Shown here piece after piece: positions 12,001-23,001 of a stretch of 64,000 bases of DNA. Positions within the stretch are counted from its first letter, which is position 1, and every line of letters starts with the position of its first letter. Under the pieces are notes generated by a model. The model was not told where the DNA came from. It did not search any database and was given only the letters and a program-made list of their open reading frames with translations. The DNA is from Diprion similis (taxonomy: Eukaryota; Arthropoda; Insecta; Hymenoptera; Diprionidae): NCBI RefSeq assembly GCF_021155765.1, contig NC_060105.1, positions 8,615,501-8,679,500 on the forward strand. Direction: 5' to 3'. A program made the position numbers and the translations under genes.

Positions 12001-14622
12001 CTTGAGCAGGTATGTTACCTAGAGCATTATTTCGATGCTTTTTCAAAGAGTTTCACGCTTCGTTTGATTTCTCTTTAATGCAAGCATCATTTCATGCTTT
12101 TAGTAATATAAAAACTAAAGAGTATACTATTAGTCAGTAAGGCGGCCGATATCAATCCTTTGTTCAGTGACATTGAAGTAGTTTGATAACGACAAGTCCC
12201 TTCTTGCAATTGATGTTGTTATTTAAATTACATGGATCATTAAACCATCGGTAGAAGCAATGTGTGCGATTTATTAATGATTACAAAGTGAGGGTTTCAA
12301 ATGCTCAAACTCGTAGTTGTTTAGCTAAGCCTACCCTACGTTTAGCTTGACCCCTTTCATCGATGTAATCATTCAATAAAACATTCATGTTTACTAATGA
12401 TGATCGCAACATGTGCTAAATCACTCCATAGAATGTAAATTGAAATTAGAAAGAAATGAGTAGTTAGACTAGCTAGTTAGGGTCGTGATGGGTCTGGGGT
12501 ACTCGTTACGGGGCCAGCTTATTCACCACAGTTTTGACATTTGATGATGGCCAAGCCGAGGATGAAGAAAGCAGTCTGCCTCACATGGACGGATTCCAAA
12601 GTAAACTTCCACCTGGGATTTTGCCTCATGGACTACCGCAAGTCAAAGAAGTTCAACCAGCCGTTACACAAGTCGAACAGGAGAAAGAAAAAGAAAAACC
12701 CAAAGAAGGTGTGTCTATGTGTCGTTTACCCAAATTTATGTAACATGTAACTTTGCATTTACAATGTTTAATGTTAATCTAATTTCAACGTACATTACAG
12801 TACGAGAGCTTAGCGAGGAAGAAAAGTTGATGACTATCCTGTCGGAAGAATTTCAACGATTCTTGGACCGTTCGAGCAGAGTGGTGGAAAGAGCTCTCGG
12901 TGAATCGGTAGATATTTATACAGATTACACTGGTATAATCGATGGAGAAGATGGAATGTAAGTACAAGATGTTTATATTTGTAAATTACTCTGAATAAAT
13001 TAATGCGTTTTTCTGTAATGGTAGGATTTTACTTAGAAATGATGGATGTATTGTAAACATGAGTAAAAATTTTTCAGTGATGAAAAGAGTCATCAGCGTC
13101 TATCACTGAATCGTTCATTTTTCTGTGATCGCTGGTCACGTAATCGCTGCATTACTTCATTGGATTGGTCACCGCAATTTCCAGAACTGTTGGCTGCGTC
13201 TTACAAAAACAATGATGACACACCAAACGATCCAGATGGAGTTTGTTTAATCTGGAACACTAAATTTAAGAAAACAACACCTGAATACATTTTTCATTGC
13301 CAGTCGTCAGTCATGGCCACAACTTTTGCTAGGTTTCATCCGAATTTAATTTTGGGTGGTACATATTCAGGGCAAATCGTTCTGTGGGATAATAGGGTTC
13401 AGAAAAGGACCCCCATTCAACGCACTCCACTTTCAGCGTCTGCACACACAGTAAGTTTATCTATCAATTTAAGCCCACCATTCACCTCATCATTTATTGC
13501 AATAATAAATTCACAAAAAAATGTTGACTCGAATGATTTGATCTAATCAATAATTTTCTCGCTTCCCAGCATCCTGTGTATTGTTTAAGCGTAGTAGGAA
13601 CTCAGAATGCGCACAATTTGATCAGCATTTCAACAGATGGAAAATTATGCTCGTGGAATTTAGACATGTTGTCTCATCCTCAAGAAACGCTTGAACTTCA
13701 AGCAAGACAGTCGAAACCAGTCGCTGTAACTTCGCTTGCTTTTCCAAGTGGAGATGTTAACAATTTTATTGTTGGCAGCGAAGACGGTACTGTTTATTCA
13801 GGTGAGTAAAAATATTTTCCTTCCCAGTATTTCGATGCGAGAGTAAAAGTGTTCCTGCAGAAACATGTTCGTTATGATTATTCAATTGCAGCTTGCCGTC
13901 ACGGAACGAAAGCTGGCGTGACAGAAACTTACGAGGGACACTTAGGGCCTGTTACCGGAGTCAGTGCTCATGCAGTACAAGGGGGCATTGATTTCTCTCA
14001 TCTGTTTCTAACTTCGTCTATTGATTGGACGATCAAATTGTGGAGTCTGAAGGAGAACAAGCCTTTATATTCGTTTGAGCACAATGGAGATTATGTGTAC
14101 GATGTCGCATGGTCTCCTACACATCCTGCTCTATTTGCAGCCGTTGATGGATCTGGTCGTTTAGATTTATGGAATTTAAATCAGGATACCGAGGTTCCAG
14201 CAGCGAGCGTAATCGTTGATGGATGCCCTGCTTTGAACACAGTCTCTTGGACACCAAGCGGACTGCATGTTACTGTGGGCGATGATACTGGGAAAATATG
14301 GGTTTACGATGTAGCCGAGGTACGGTTTGCAGTGCAATACGATATCTATCATTATATTCAATTGTATTTTGAAAAATCTCATCTCAATTTTCACATGATA
14401 TTTTGTTAGTTTTCTTTTCGTTGTAGTTAGGATTGTTACATCTATTCTTCTTACGTTTTACAGAATTTTGCTCACCCACGAATCGACGAATGGAACAATT
14501 TCCTCTACACTCAGCAAGATCTGAAGAACAACAAGGCCGATGAAGAGTTGGATAAGCTCAACTTGAGTTCTGGCCCTTCGTCTTTGATATCCATGCCATC
14601 TTTGTCGGGTCCGATCAGATAA
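298..14622 (+). CDS. sw: Cytoplasmic dynein 1 intermediate chain, 13 coding exons
   Basis: Scaffold subunit of cytoplasmic dynein: it binds dynactin p150 through its N-terminus, carries the light chains, and docks on the heavy chain through WD40 repeats. Exons: 298-396, 506-602, 864-969, 1185-1318, 5422-5457, 7056-7076, 10183-10230, 12532-12708, 12801-12957, 13078-13450, 13570-13801, 13892-14319, 14464-14622. All introns are GT-AG and phases agree. The full form is 688 aa; without the three microexons it is 653 aa, near the usual length. The N-terminus [16 protein letters not shown] is the charged coiled coil. SKQTQT in exon 4 fits the LC8 site, with the Tctex-binding stretch just before it. 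[16 protein letters not shown] fits the roadblock-binding helix. WD40 repeats run from exon 10 to the end ([40 protein letters not shown]). Two ATGs occur in tandem (295, 298); 298 gives the family start MSD. The first nine exons spread over 12.7 kb, while the WD40 half is compact. Confidence 0.95.
1731..2441. mobile_element. Inverted-repeat element in dynein intron 4 (outer)
   Basis: The left arm (1731-1764, then continuing from about 1993 past aatttatttcttgaacag to ggtgataaaat near 2068) is complementary to the right arm (about 2330-2441). Matching blocks include cttaaagggagga against tcctccccttaa-type sequence and gatggtgataaaat against attttatcaccatc. The arms are diverged, roughly 80% by eye. 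No transposase ORF is present, so it is a non-autonomous foldback/MITE-like element. Confidence 0.75.
1761..1992. mobile_element. Nested inverted-repeat element inserted in the outer element
   Basis: A hairpin of about 230 bp whose arms run from ctaattcttaatgccttaac through gattctagacgaatt to the complementary aattcgtatagaatc and gttaaggcatcaat. It interrupts the left arm of the surrounding element at GTAC, which occurs at both ends (1761-1764 and 1989-1992) as a likely 4-bp target duplication. Removing it restores the outer arm's match to its partner. Confidence 0.7.
2442..5421. other. Dynein intron 4, remainder
   Basis: AT-rich intron sequence without a supported gene. Short open frames here show no recognisable family and no coding bias that I can see. 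A short T-run lies near 2889. Confidence 0.5.
5422..5457 (+). CDS. sw: Dynein intermediate chain microexon A (36 nt)
   Basis: Encodes [12 protein letters not shown] when read in phase 1 from exon 4. A long pyrimidine-rich tract ending in ctccgcag precedes it, and the donor is gtgggt. It is a multiple of 3 and phase 1 on both sides, so it can be skipped without frameshift. An alternative upstream acceptor after cataag (exon 5344-5457, 114 nt, same phase) is possible but has a poor pyrimidine tract. Confidence 0.7.
6060..6088. repeat. Poly(A) tract
   Basis: An uninterrupted A-run of about 29 nt in the intron between microexons A and B. No target duplication or retroposon body was recognised upstream. 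Confidence 0.9.
7056..7076 (+). CDS. sw: Dynein intermediate chain microexon B (21 nt)
   Basis: Encodes AHAFGYY in phase 1. The acceptor follows a strong tract (ttttccctcccctcctcag) and the donor is gtaagt, a near-perfect consensus. Aromatic-rich like microexon A. Phase 1 on both sides, so it is skippable. Confidence 0.72.
7336..7476. mobile_element. Short inverted-repeat element (hairpin)
   Basis: About 140 bp. The left arm (cgtaaagtgaggt... accaacggttaaattggac...tatag) pairs with the right arm (ctata...gtccaatttaactggtggt...gctttac). The inner 19 bp pair with two mismatches and the outer arm is more diverged. It lies in the intron between microexons B and C. It could be a tiny MITE or a hairpin RNA source. 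Confidence 0.6.
7477..10182. other. Dynein intron between microexons B and C, remainder
   Basis: AT-rich, with short homopolymer runs (T-rich near 9943-9961). Nothing coding is supported. Confidence 0.5.
10183..10230 (+). CDS. sw: Dynein intermediate chain microexon C (48 nt)
   Basis: Encodes [16 protein letters not shown], continuing from microexon B in phase 1. The acceptor is ttttccctccttcaag and the donor is gtaggt. Acidic and aromatic. It joins exon 12532-12708 ([13 protein letters not shown]). In Drosophila the equivalent of that exon follows the LC8 site almost directly, which suggests A, B and C are optional. Confidence 0.75.
11436..11865. mobile_element. Long terminal-inverted-repeat element, about 430 bp
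   Basis: The left arm begins gtacataccttcagcactgg and the right arm ends ccagtgctggagatatgtac. Arms of about 165 bp pair along most of their length, with shared blocks such as aataacacaaaatatt and aagaaaattatttttgac. About 100 bp of central sequence is unpaired. There is no ORF. It lies in the dynein intron before the exon at 12532. Confidence 0.8.
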
Positions 14623-14815
14623 AAATATATTCAAGCTCAGTGATTTATTAACTTAATTACCTAATTACTCAGAAACTAATTGTACCACTCGATAAATAGG
14701 AAGAAACAGCTTACCGCAGCTAAAACTCACTCTTTTACAGTCAAAGTCAAACGTTACAAAAAAATTTGGAGTAATATACATTTATATATTACTATATTAA
14801 TGTTGTAGTCAGAAA

Positions 14816-14821
14816 AATAAA
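14816..14821 (+). terminator. sw: Candidate poly(A) signal of the dynein intermediate chain gene
   Basis: AATAAA about 195 nt after the stop codon. Further AATAAA copies at 15072 and 15427 could give longer 3' UTRs. Confidence 0.5.
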
Positions 14822-16050
14822 TCATTACTATGCAGTTATCGTAGCAAAGTGAACCATACTAATGTGAAACATAAAAGATTACCATTGTACTGTTAGATAT
14901 TCTTCATTTTGACGAGACAGACTGATCGGACGTTTAATACGAGTAAGCAGTTTATATCATTTTGTGGTACTGCTCTGTGTTACAAATCAAAGTTCGCCTA
15001 ATTTAAATCCTCGAACCTGTATTGTGAATTATAAACTGAGCAATGAAACCTAGTCTCTCAAACTCAGAGTGAATAAATTAATTAAATTTAAAAAATGGAT
15101 GAAAAAAAAAACCGCAGTAAAATTTAACACTGCAATTTTCATATAATACTCAGTGCAGGTGATTCGAGTATATTTTTAATGCTTTATATGTAAATAATAC
15201 CATTTAAGAGTCACGCTATACTTTAGAACAGAGCAGAGGACGTTAATCTAATGGTTGAAAATCTAATCGAGATCCGGATGAAAGATCGGCATCCAGAATT
15301 TAAGATCTCAGCGAAAAATGTCTCGTTATAAATTCCATTGATCATTAACGAAGTAACTTAGGTTTGATTATTATGGTGGATAGCGCGTTTTCTAAAATCT
15401 ATTTCCATGCCCTGTAACAAATTTTGAATAAACATGTTATCTTAATAATATTCGCGTTGCACGAATAATCTCATTATCTATTTATGAAAAGAAAAAAAAA
15501 AAGGTAAAATTATACTGACTATGGAGATACATTAATTAATGATGAAAGTTTGTGTCAACATGAATCGTGATAGTGCTGTTCTTATTTCGCATAAAGAGGT
15601 CTATACGTTTATCCATATTTTATATGATACTTCGAGACTATTTAATTTAGGACCTTATAGGATGAAAGTTGTTCTTTTTTCTGTCATGAAGCCATCGTAA
15701 TATTATTTCAGTCATACGTATGCATTTCCAACTGTACCATGCGTGTAGTTTGAAGTATATACATATAAAATGTAATTATAATAAATACATCCATTTGCCG
15801 CTACCAGCGGAATGTTATGTTTTCCGTCGATTGTAAATTCTTTCGTAAAAATTAATTGTGTTTTTTATTATAAAATTTGATTGAATAAAGTGGCAATGAT
15901 AATTTTACAAAATTACGAATTATTAAATATTCTATCGACTAGCTCATTGCATTTACTTGCACATGGATTAGTAACGCCGTTGACTGAAGAATATATCAGT
16001 CAACGTTAACGCATTCGTATTATTCTCCAATTTAAACTACGCGGGAATAT
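14822..16050. other. 3' flank of the dynein gene
   Basis: AT-rich sequence with no supported ORF. It probably includes alternative 3' UTR ends up to about 15.45 kb. Confidence 0.4.
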
Positions 16051-16210
16051 CGCCACACGCGCGAACTTCAGAGCATTGGGTCGAGTGGCGGCCATCTTGG
16101 AACTAATCGACGCGTCGAACGACAAATGACAGTCGGCGATAGAATTTCCTCGAACTCGGACGTGCGCGTCGCGGATTTTAATTCGACCGTGCCTCGTGTT
16201 TAATCCCATA
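16050..16210. promoter_or_regulatory. GC/CpG-rich promoter-like segment with a YY1/Pho-type motif
   Basis: A local rise in CpG in otherwise AT-rich DNA (gcgggaat, cgacgcgtcgaacg, gtgcgcgtcgcgg), with GCCATCTTGG at 16091-16100, which matches the YY1/Pleiohomeotic core. It sits between the dynein 3' end and POLR3K, and upstream of the candidate exon at 16724. The direction is not certain. Confidence 0.4.
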
Positions 16211-16723
16211 TATATTCGGATGTTTGTGTATCTGCTGAAAAATGTGCTTCAGATAAGTGAAATTATTCTTCGTCTACTCGATACATACAACCTAAGCTAC
16301 GATTCGGGCTTTGGGAATTCAACCTCACTTTTACATGGCCAACAACAAATGACTGTCGCCGGTTTGGTAGTCGTTGCTTGTTTTATTTTCTCATAATCAC
16401 GATTGAAAGAAAGTTAAGCGCATTGCAGTGTTCTAATATTGCGACATGGAATTGGTTCGTGACATTCTAATATCATTTCATGCTCCGTGTAATCAGCCTG
16501 TGTCTGTATTAAGTGTCGACTTTTTGTTCGCAAATTCATTCGTGCGACTCTTTGATTGCTGTTACGTCTTTCGTAATCTCATTCGCGTTACTCGTAAATG
16601 ATATTCCGAGTAAAACAGTTGAAGTAAATCAGACTTGTTGAAGCGTTCCAAACAATTGCAATCAAGCCTCTGACACGTTAAAACAGTGAAATAGTGAAAG
16701 TGAAAAAACTTGGAGAATCAACG

Positions 16724-16811
16724 ATGGATTCGGATCTCTGGACAATCTTGCATGGTCGTAAATGTGGAGCTGAGCAACGTGCGCTGACATGCTGTAGGTG
16801 TTTGGCGATCG
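16724..16811 (+). CDS. Candidate orphan first coding exon
   Basis: ATG in good context (acgATGG) opens 29 codons rich in Cys near the end (ALTCCRCLAI) and stops at a consensus donor, GTAAGT, in phase 1. It lies 500-700 bp downstream of the CpG-rich segment, so it looks like a first exon. I found no partner acceptor or family before POLR3K. It may be an alternative upstream exon of a neighbouring transcript or a chance frame. Confidence 0.25.
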
Positions 16812-17462
16812 GTAAGTCTCTCGAACTTATTTATGCGTGTATGTATGTACATACATCTCTCAAGTCGGATCGCGTCAAGGTCATTCTGTAGTAAGCATAT
16901 CAATATACATGTTATTTCTGAACCATGGACAAATTTGACTTATTTGACCCACAGCGTAGGTAATTTACTATTGCGTCTTACAAACCAATGCAAATTGGAA
17001 ACTTGACTACGAGAACGTTGGTATTTAATCAGTAAAGTTTGAAACTAAATAAAAACCTGAAGAACACATGACGCTGAAGCCAGCAGCCAAAGTTACTAGC
17101 CGGATGTGTTAAATTTTTTGGAAATTTAAAAATGCAATTCAATTTTATCCTCATAATTTTTTAAAAGTATTGGGGGTTCATAATATGTCGCAAAATTTTG
17201 ATTTTCGATCTTGAATACCTTATTTGAATGAGCATTAGAACGTTTGGCTGATAATTCAGGCTGCTAGCTTCAGTTACGTGAAGAACACGATAAATATAAT
17301 TAAATCGAATACCGCATAGACGACTCGTATTTGACTTATCGCCGGTCGAAAATCAAGTCTACTAATTTAAGACAGAGAAGAAACGCGTATCTCAAGTTAA
17401 TAGCCGTTAACTGTATGCCAACTATAATTTAATGAATGTCCGCCATATTTTCGCATTAGTTG

Positions 17463-17578
<116 letters not shown>

Positions 17579-18159
17579 TTGTCTGTGAATCGACTAATTG
17601 TCGCCATAAAACATTATCTGAGATAAACTTATTTGAAAGTTGACTATTTATCAGTATTTATAAATCTTATCAGTGTATATTATGCACTATGCTGTGCATT
17701 CTAAGTTTTTACTTGATCTTTAGGGCATTTGAGGATGATATGACTTTCACGAATTAGGCTCACTGAGGGGCCATTTAAATATTACACGACGTTACTTTTT
17801 ACCATCCAGCTTCCACTCGAGAATTACGTATTATTGGTGAACTCCTGAAACGTTTTCGTACATGATACGGTCAGAAATTCGCGTAATTTCAGTTTGAAGT
17901 CGTTTATTTCATACCTAGATAAATAAATTTTCTTTATTATTATGCGGACAAATTGCGCCCTTTGTGAGTAGTTTTTCATGTATTCCAACAGTGCAAATAT
18001 CTATGAAAATATCTTTCGTCTTGGTAGTAAAAATTTTACAGTATGAAATGGCTTTCGAATTTAACCGCGTCTTTTGAGCGTGGACTTGAGTCCGGACGGC
18101 TTGGAAGTCGTGAAACCGATCACCTGTGATTTCCTCCACCATCCTCCGGACGGCGCACG

Positions 18160-18574
18160 AACGGCGCCGTTGCATCATTCAACAGAATTCTCGTTCTGTC
18201 GTTTATCACGTGTCGACCAGTGTTCTAGTAATAACATGTTAAGAAAGTGAATAATTTCGTGTGTGATATACAATTTAAATAGGTAAGTTTAAACATAATT
18301 CACTGTAATATCATTTTACCTTAATGGTTAAACAATTTATCGAATTTCTATAATCCTAACCTCTCTGTATTCGTAACTCGTATTGGGCACGTTAATCTTT
18401 CATTATTCATTTGATCTATTTGATCTATTTGCGAGTTACGATGTCACGTATTCAGTTAGTCATTTAACAAAACTCAGCTGACGAGCTCAAACGAGTTGAA
18501 ATATCTTGATTTTTTTTATCTCATCGCGCACATCCCACATGTTCCCCGTCATCTTCTAATTTTCCATTTTTCAG
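18160..18574 (+). promoter_or_regulatory. POLR3K: POLR3K promoter, untranslated exon 1 and 5' UTR intron
   Basis: A donor, ATAG|GTAAGT (GT at 18283), pairs with the acceptor tttttcag at 18574, eight bases before the POLR3K ATG. Exon 1 would therefore be non-coding and end at 18282. Upstream lies CpG-rich DNA (acggcgccgt near 18160) and an E-box, CACGTG, near 18208. The exact start site is not visible. Confidence 0.55.
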
Positions 18575-18581
18575 ATGGGAT

Positions 18582-18908
18582 ATGCTGCTATTTTGTCCAA
18601 CCTGTGGAAACATTCTACATGTCGAATCGGGCTTGGCGAATTACCGATTTGCGTGTAATACCTGCCCTTATGTCTTTAATATATCGCAAAGAATAACAAG
18701 TCGGACTTATCCAAAGCTCAAGGAAGTAGACGACGTTTTAGGTGGCAGCGCTGCGTGGGAAAACGTCGACGCAACAGATGAACGCTGTCCCAAGTGCTCT
18801 CATTCTCGGGCCTACTTCATGCAGATACAAACGAGATCTGCCGACGAGCCAATGACCACATTTTACAGATGCTGCAATCCACAGTGCAGTCACAATTGGC
18901 GAGATTAA
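18582..18908 (+). CDS. POLR3K: DNA-directed RNA polymerase III subunit RPC10 (C11)
   Basis: Pol III subunit needed for RNA cleavage, termination and reinitiation on tRNA and 5S genes; nuclear. The protein is 108 aa, the same length as human POLR3K, and the family is recognisable end to end. The N-terminal zinc ribbon has C5, C8, C25 and C28. The conserved linker is YPKLKEVDDVLGG (43-55). The C-terminal TFIIS-like ribbon has C69, C72, C97/C98 and C102. The acidic hairpin D88-E89 within TRSADEPMTTFY is the part known to reach the polymerase active site. The CDS is uninterrupted. The first ATG after the 5' UTR acceptor gives the family start MLLFCP. YRDC follows 183 bp downstream on the same strand, so the 3' UTR must be short or the transcripts overlap; AATAAA occurs near 19035. 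Confidence 0.97.
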   Translation: MLLFCPTCGNILHVESGLANYRFACNTCPYVFNISQRITSRTYPKLKEVDDVLGGSAAWENVDATDERCPKCSHSRAYFMQIQTRSADEPMTTFYRCCNPQCSHNWRD

Positions 18909-19091
18909 TTGTATGCATTTAAATTTAATCATTTTATGGAGGTGATAAATATTGATGAATCACTTCTGCTATTCAAAGTTGTGTACATCTCACTATTTTA
19001 ATCAGAATTTGAGTAGAGAAAATTTTGACGTAGAAATAAAACTGAAAATTTTGAGGACTCACCGATCGATCTGTCGTCATAATCAAGAAGA

Positions 19092-19877
19092 ATGTTGAAA
19101 TTATTTCGCAGCAGACCAACAATGAGTTCCGATGAAGTAAGGAAAAAAAGCATGGGTCCAATGAAACAAACATTGAGGTCGCTCGAGACGCAGCTTAAAA
19201 ATCTACAGCCTGGTATGTCAGATTTTGGGTTCGCTTATGGATCAAAGAATGTGGCTATGGCCGTTCGCTTGCTTCAAGATAAACACGTCATAGCATTGCC
19301 AACGGATACCGTCTATGGTTTGGCAGGATTGGCCCAAAGCAATGAATCTGTTAAAAAGTTGTATGAAATCAAGCAACGGGATCCTTGTAAACCGCTGGCA
19401 ATTTGTGTCGGTGAAATTGTGGATGTAAAGACTTGGGGTATCGTCGATTCTCTGCCAAAAGGATTGCTGGAAGCGTTATTACCCGGACCTGTGACATTAG
19501 TTTTGAAACGTACACCAAAACTGAATCCACTATTTAATCCTAATGTGCAAAATGTGGGGATTAGAATTCCTAATGCAAAATTTATCAGAGATATTGCAAA
19601 AAGACTAAGGGAACCGTTGGCTCTGACGAGCGCCAACGAGAGTAACAAGCCAAGCACGATACATCCCGAAGAATTTTCTGCACTTTGGTCGCATTTGGGA
19701 GGTGTTTTTTATCCGGATGAAAGAGTCGCAAGCGATGGACTGGAAAGAGCTGGTTCTACCGTTGTTGATTTATCTCAGCCTGGTGGATATTCTATAATTC
19801 GTAAAGGAAGCGCTGAATTTGAAACTGTTCAAGTTTTGAAAAGCTTTCAGTTAATAGACTGTGATGATAAACGTTGA
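19092..19877 (+). CDS. YRDC: Threonylcarbamoyl-AMP synthase (YrdC domain protein)
   Basis: Makes threonylcarbamoyl-AMP from Thr, bicarbonate and ATP, the first step of N6-threonylcarbamoyladenosine at tRNA position 37, in cytosol and mitochondria. It is 261 aa in one exon; human YRDC is about 279 aa. The YrdC/Sua5 fold is clear: PTDTVYGLA (70-78), KQRDPCKPL (94-102, the Lys/Arg nucleotide-binding motif), PGPVTLVL (131-138), GIRIPN (156-161) and the LTSAN motif (178-182). The N-terminus MLKLFRSRP is short and basic, like a mitochondrial presequence. A second in-frame ATG at 19122 (MSSDEV) would give a form without it. The Sua5-specific C-terminal domain is absent, as usual for animal YRDC. Confidence 0.96.
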   Translation: MLKLFRSRPTMSSDEVRKKSMGPMKQTLRSLETQLKNLQPGMSDFGFAYGSKNVAMAVRLLQDKHVIALPTDTVYGLAGLAQSNESVKKLYEIKQRDPCKPLAICVGEIVDVKTWGIVDSLPKGLLEALLPGPVTLVLKRTPKLNPLFNPNVQNVGIRIPNAKFIRDIAKRLREPLALTSANESNKPSTIHPEEFSALWSHLGGVFYPDERVASDGLERAGSTVVDLSQPGGYSIIRKGSAEFETVQVLKSFQLIDCDDKR

Positions 19878-22800
19878 TAAATGTAGAAACTTGATTGTGA
19901 GAAATAGCGAAAATTACATTTCCATGTTACCATGATTTTGTTTTGAAAAATCATTGTTATAAAAAATTGTACAGATATATATGTTGAAACTTTTTTTTTT
20001 TTGTTTAAAATACAGTCTAAACAAAGAAAATAATCTTTCAATTTCTTTCCTACAATTCGTAAAACATAACAATACATAACAATTTCTTACGGAATGAAAA
20101 ATATGAAAATCTCGGTGTGCGTTGCAGCCTGATACGTTTTAGTAACCGTGTTGTATCATTCGTCAGTTTGTCGTACTAAAACGAATTCCATAATTCGTAC
20201 TATTACGATGCAATGCAAATTTAAACGGGGGTTCGAGAGCTAATCAATTTACAATGTACAAAAAATTATTACACAATTGATAATACCGTTTATTTATAAA
20301 TAATATAATAATGAACTGGGTTGGCTCTGAACTAGCAAAACGTTCGGAGCATAGTGCATAGGTATTATAGTATCTGTACAATCAAGTGTTTTTTCATTGT
20401 GGTCTTTTATTCACTATTTATTCTGCAGCTTTGAACAGTTATGCTAGTAGTAAATTGAAGTAGTAACGTTTATTCTTTAACGATAAGAATAATAATAATA
20501 ATAATAATAATGGCCCTTATTTTTTCTCAAATTCATTAGTTATGTGTCAGTTTTAAAACCAGTGTGATTATAGCGCATCGACTGACTAGGTTTTAGTGTA
20601 GATGTCAATGCGATCAGAATATTTTTCAAACGAGTTACATATGTAGGAGCCTTTACAAGATACTATAAATATTATTAATACAATTATAGTGTCTTTTGTT
20701 TGGCATAATATAGTATAGTACAGTGTAAGAAAATCATTGTATCACTTACATTTCTATATCAACTGGTGACAACTCTCTCATTTCTCTTACAGAATTCGCT
20801 ATTTAAATAATTTACAAACTCGTGAACTAGATAAATATTGTCATACCTGACATAGATAATGTACAATTACATTTGCCCAATGTCGAACTTATTTCTTAAC
20901 AACTCGTGTCGAGCTATCCGCTATTATTATTTTGCAAACTGTATGATCGGGGAATAGAAACTCTGCAGCAGCAAAAGGCATTGAATTTCTTGTTTACCTT
21001 TCAGAAAGTCTTTTTAAGGGAGCAGCGAATTTCCGATCGCAAGTCAACAAGATAAACGTGCAAAGATATATTACATTGCAGATTATGAACAGAAAATGCT
21101 TAGTAAAAATGCTAATATATTCGTCTTCGAATATTAACAAAGCGCAGGTGGAAATTTATTCAAATATCAAAGGCCTTTTTTTCAAAAAATTTCAAACAGT
21201 CTTCTTCTATTCTACGACGGACCAATTATGGCCCAAACTAGATTGAAATATAATTACAATTTGTATTTCCTTGAACTGACGCTTGGCTTTTGTCCAAATG
21301 AGGAAATTAAATCGGTACATAAATCTTAATTCACAGCCTATTCAAACTCATATTATACATAACAAAGCTATAACATATGGTACTGAATTTCAAAATCTTG
21401 TCATTATTTTATGTAGATTTTTTTTAAATACGTTTTTACTTGGGCTAAAGCGGTAAACACTATGACTCACATATTATTTGTGAGACAAAAAAGGGGACAA
21501 ACTATTCTTGTAATCAAGTGGTGGTGGCCATGCTCTAGAATATCATTCTATATTGAATACCCATTTTAATACATACTTAAAGTAATGTCGTTCTGACAAG
21601 ATAAGTGTTGTGTGACGAACCAAACATTCCAGACATTTATAAGTTCGAATATATGGGAGAATGCCGACTTAATAGTGGAAGGTCTCTTTAAAAATAATTA
21701 ATCAGCTTGAAAGTCATTCGCATTTTCAATGCATTGGTTTGATAAAACCACCATTCTTTATTAGCTATATTTATTCGTGTAATTATTATTTATTCTGAAC
21801 TCCAAGGAAAAAAAATCTTCTCTATTCCAAATGTAGTACGCGCCACCTCTATAATCACCGTTATTTCATACAGACTTTATAGAAGTTTTATAGAAAGTTC
21901 CGATTACTAAATCGAAAGTGTCTTTACTAATAACAAGGGAACTTTAGATTATTCATTATAATCGCGCAAATAAATATATCATTTCGTTAAATACTAGTAT
22001 CTGCCTGAGTTCTAAACAATTTCGATAAAATCATCTGCAAATCAATATTATTGGGATAATATGAACTATAACCAGCCTGGAGGAATTAATTTATTCAAAC
22101 CGCGTCAGAATGAAAAGGAAGGATAACGACTTTTAGCGCTATTTGAGGATCTTTGTAAATGCTACGGAGTAACCAAGAACAAATACTACTTGGAGTATGA
22201 AAAAAAGTTTGCAACCTTCAATAGAGGCTGTTCTAGTCAGGCGTGGAATATTTTCAAACTTGAATTTATCACAATATCATGTGATTATTCTCATATATCA
22301 CAAGACTGCTTTGAGATGAAGTAAACTGGCTACCGGTTTGCATAATAAATGTATGGATTATTAAAATTAGAATAATTTATAAACGATAAAATATCATTAT
22401 CCTATTTTTAAATAACAACGGCTACCAGTTTATGGATTATCTCAATGTACGGTATTTTGACTAAGAAGTAAGTTTTAGTGATAGCGGAGCCTTTCGCGTC
22501 TGCCCTCTACAGTAGCTGTAGTAAATTATATCAGGGAATTTTAACGTCAAATCAGATCTTGAAGACAGTGTCGACCAATATTTGAAAGATTCTTGTGGTT
22601 TCAAAATATATTATTTTTCATATTTATTGGCGTTAATATCGAACTGGTTTACTTCTAATGCAAAAATACTTGTCTGGTGGTTTGATCAGGAGATAATTTG
22701 CACATTCACCTCCTTAGTGACAATTATTATCGTTCTTTCGTTATTCTTGGTGTCGCAATTTCAACTTTTCACATCGTATATTTACGTATAAATAACTTAA

Positions 22801-22922
22801 GTGGGAAAGATTTATTAGCAATTAATTACTTATCGTAGTTTTTGGGATATAAATTAATTACAAATATGCAACGTGCAAACACATACACACACAAGCATAC
22901 ACGATCCATCTCTTTCTTTCTT

Positions 22923-23001
<79 letters not shown>

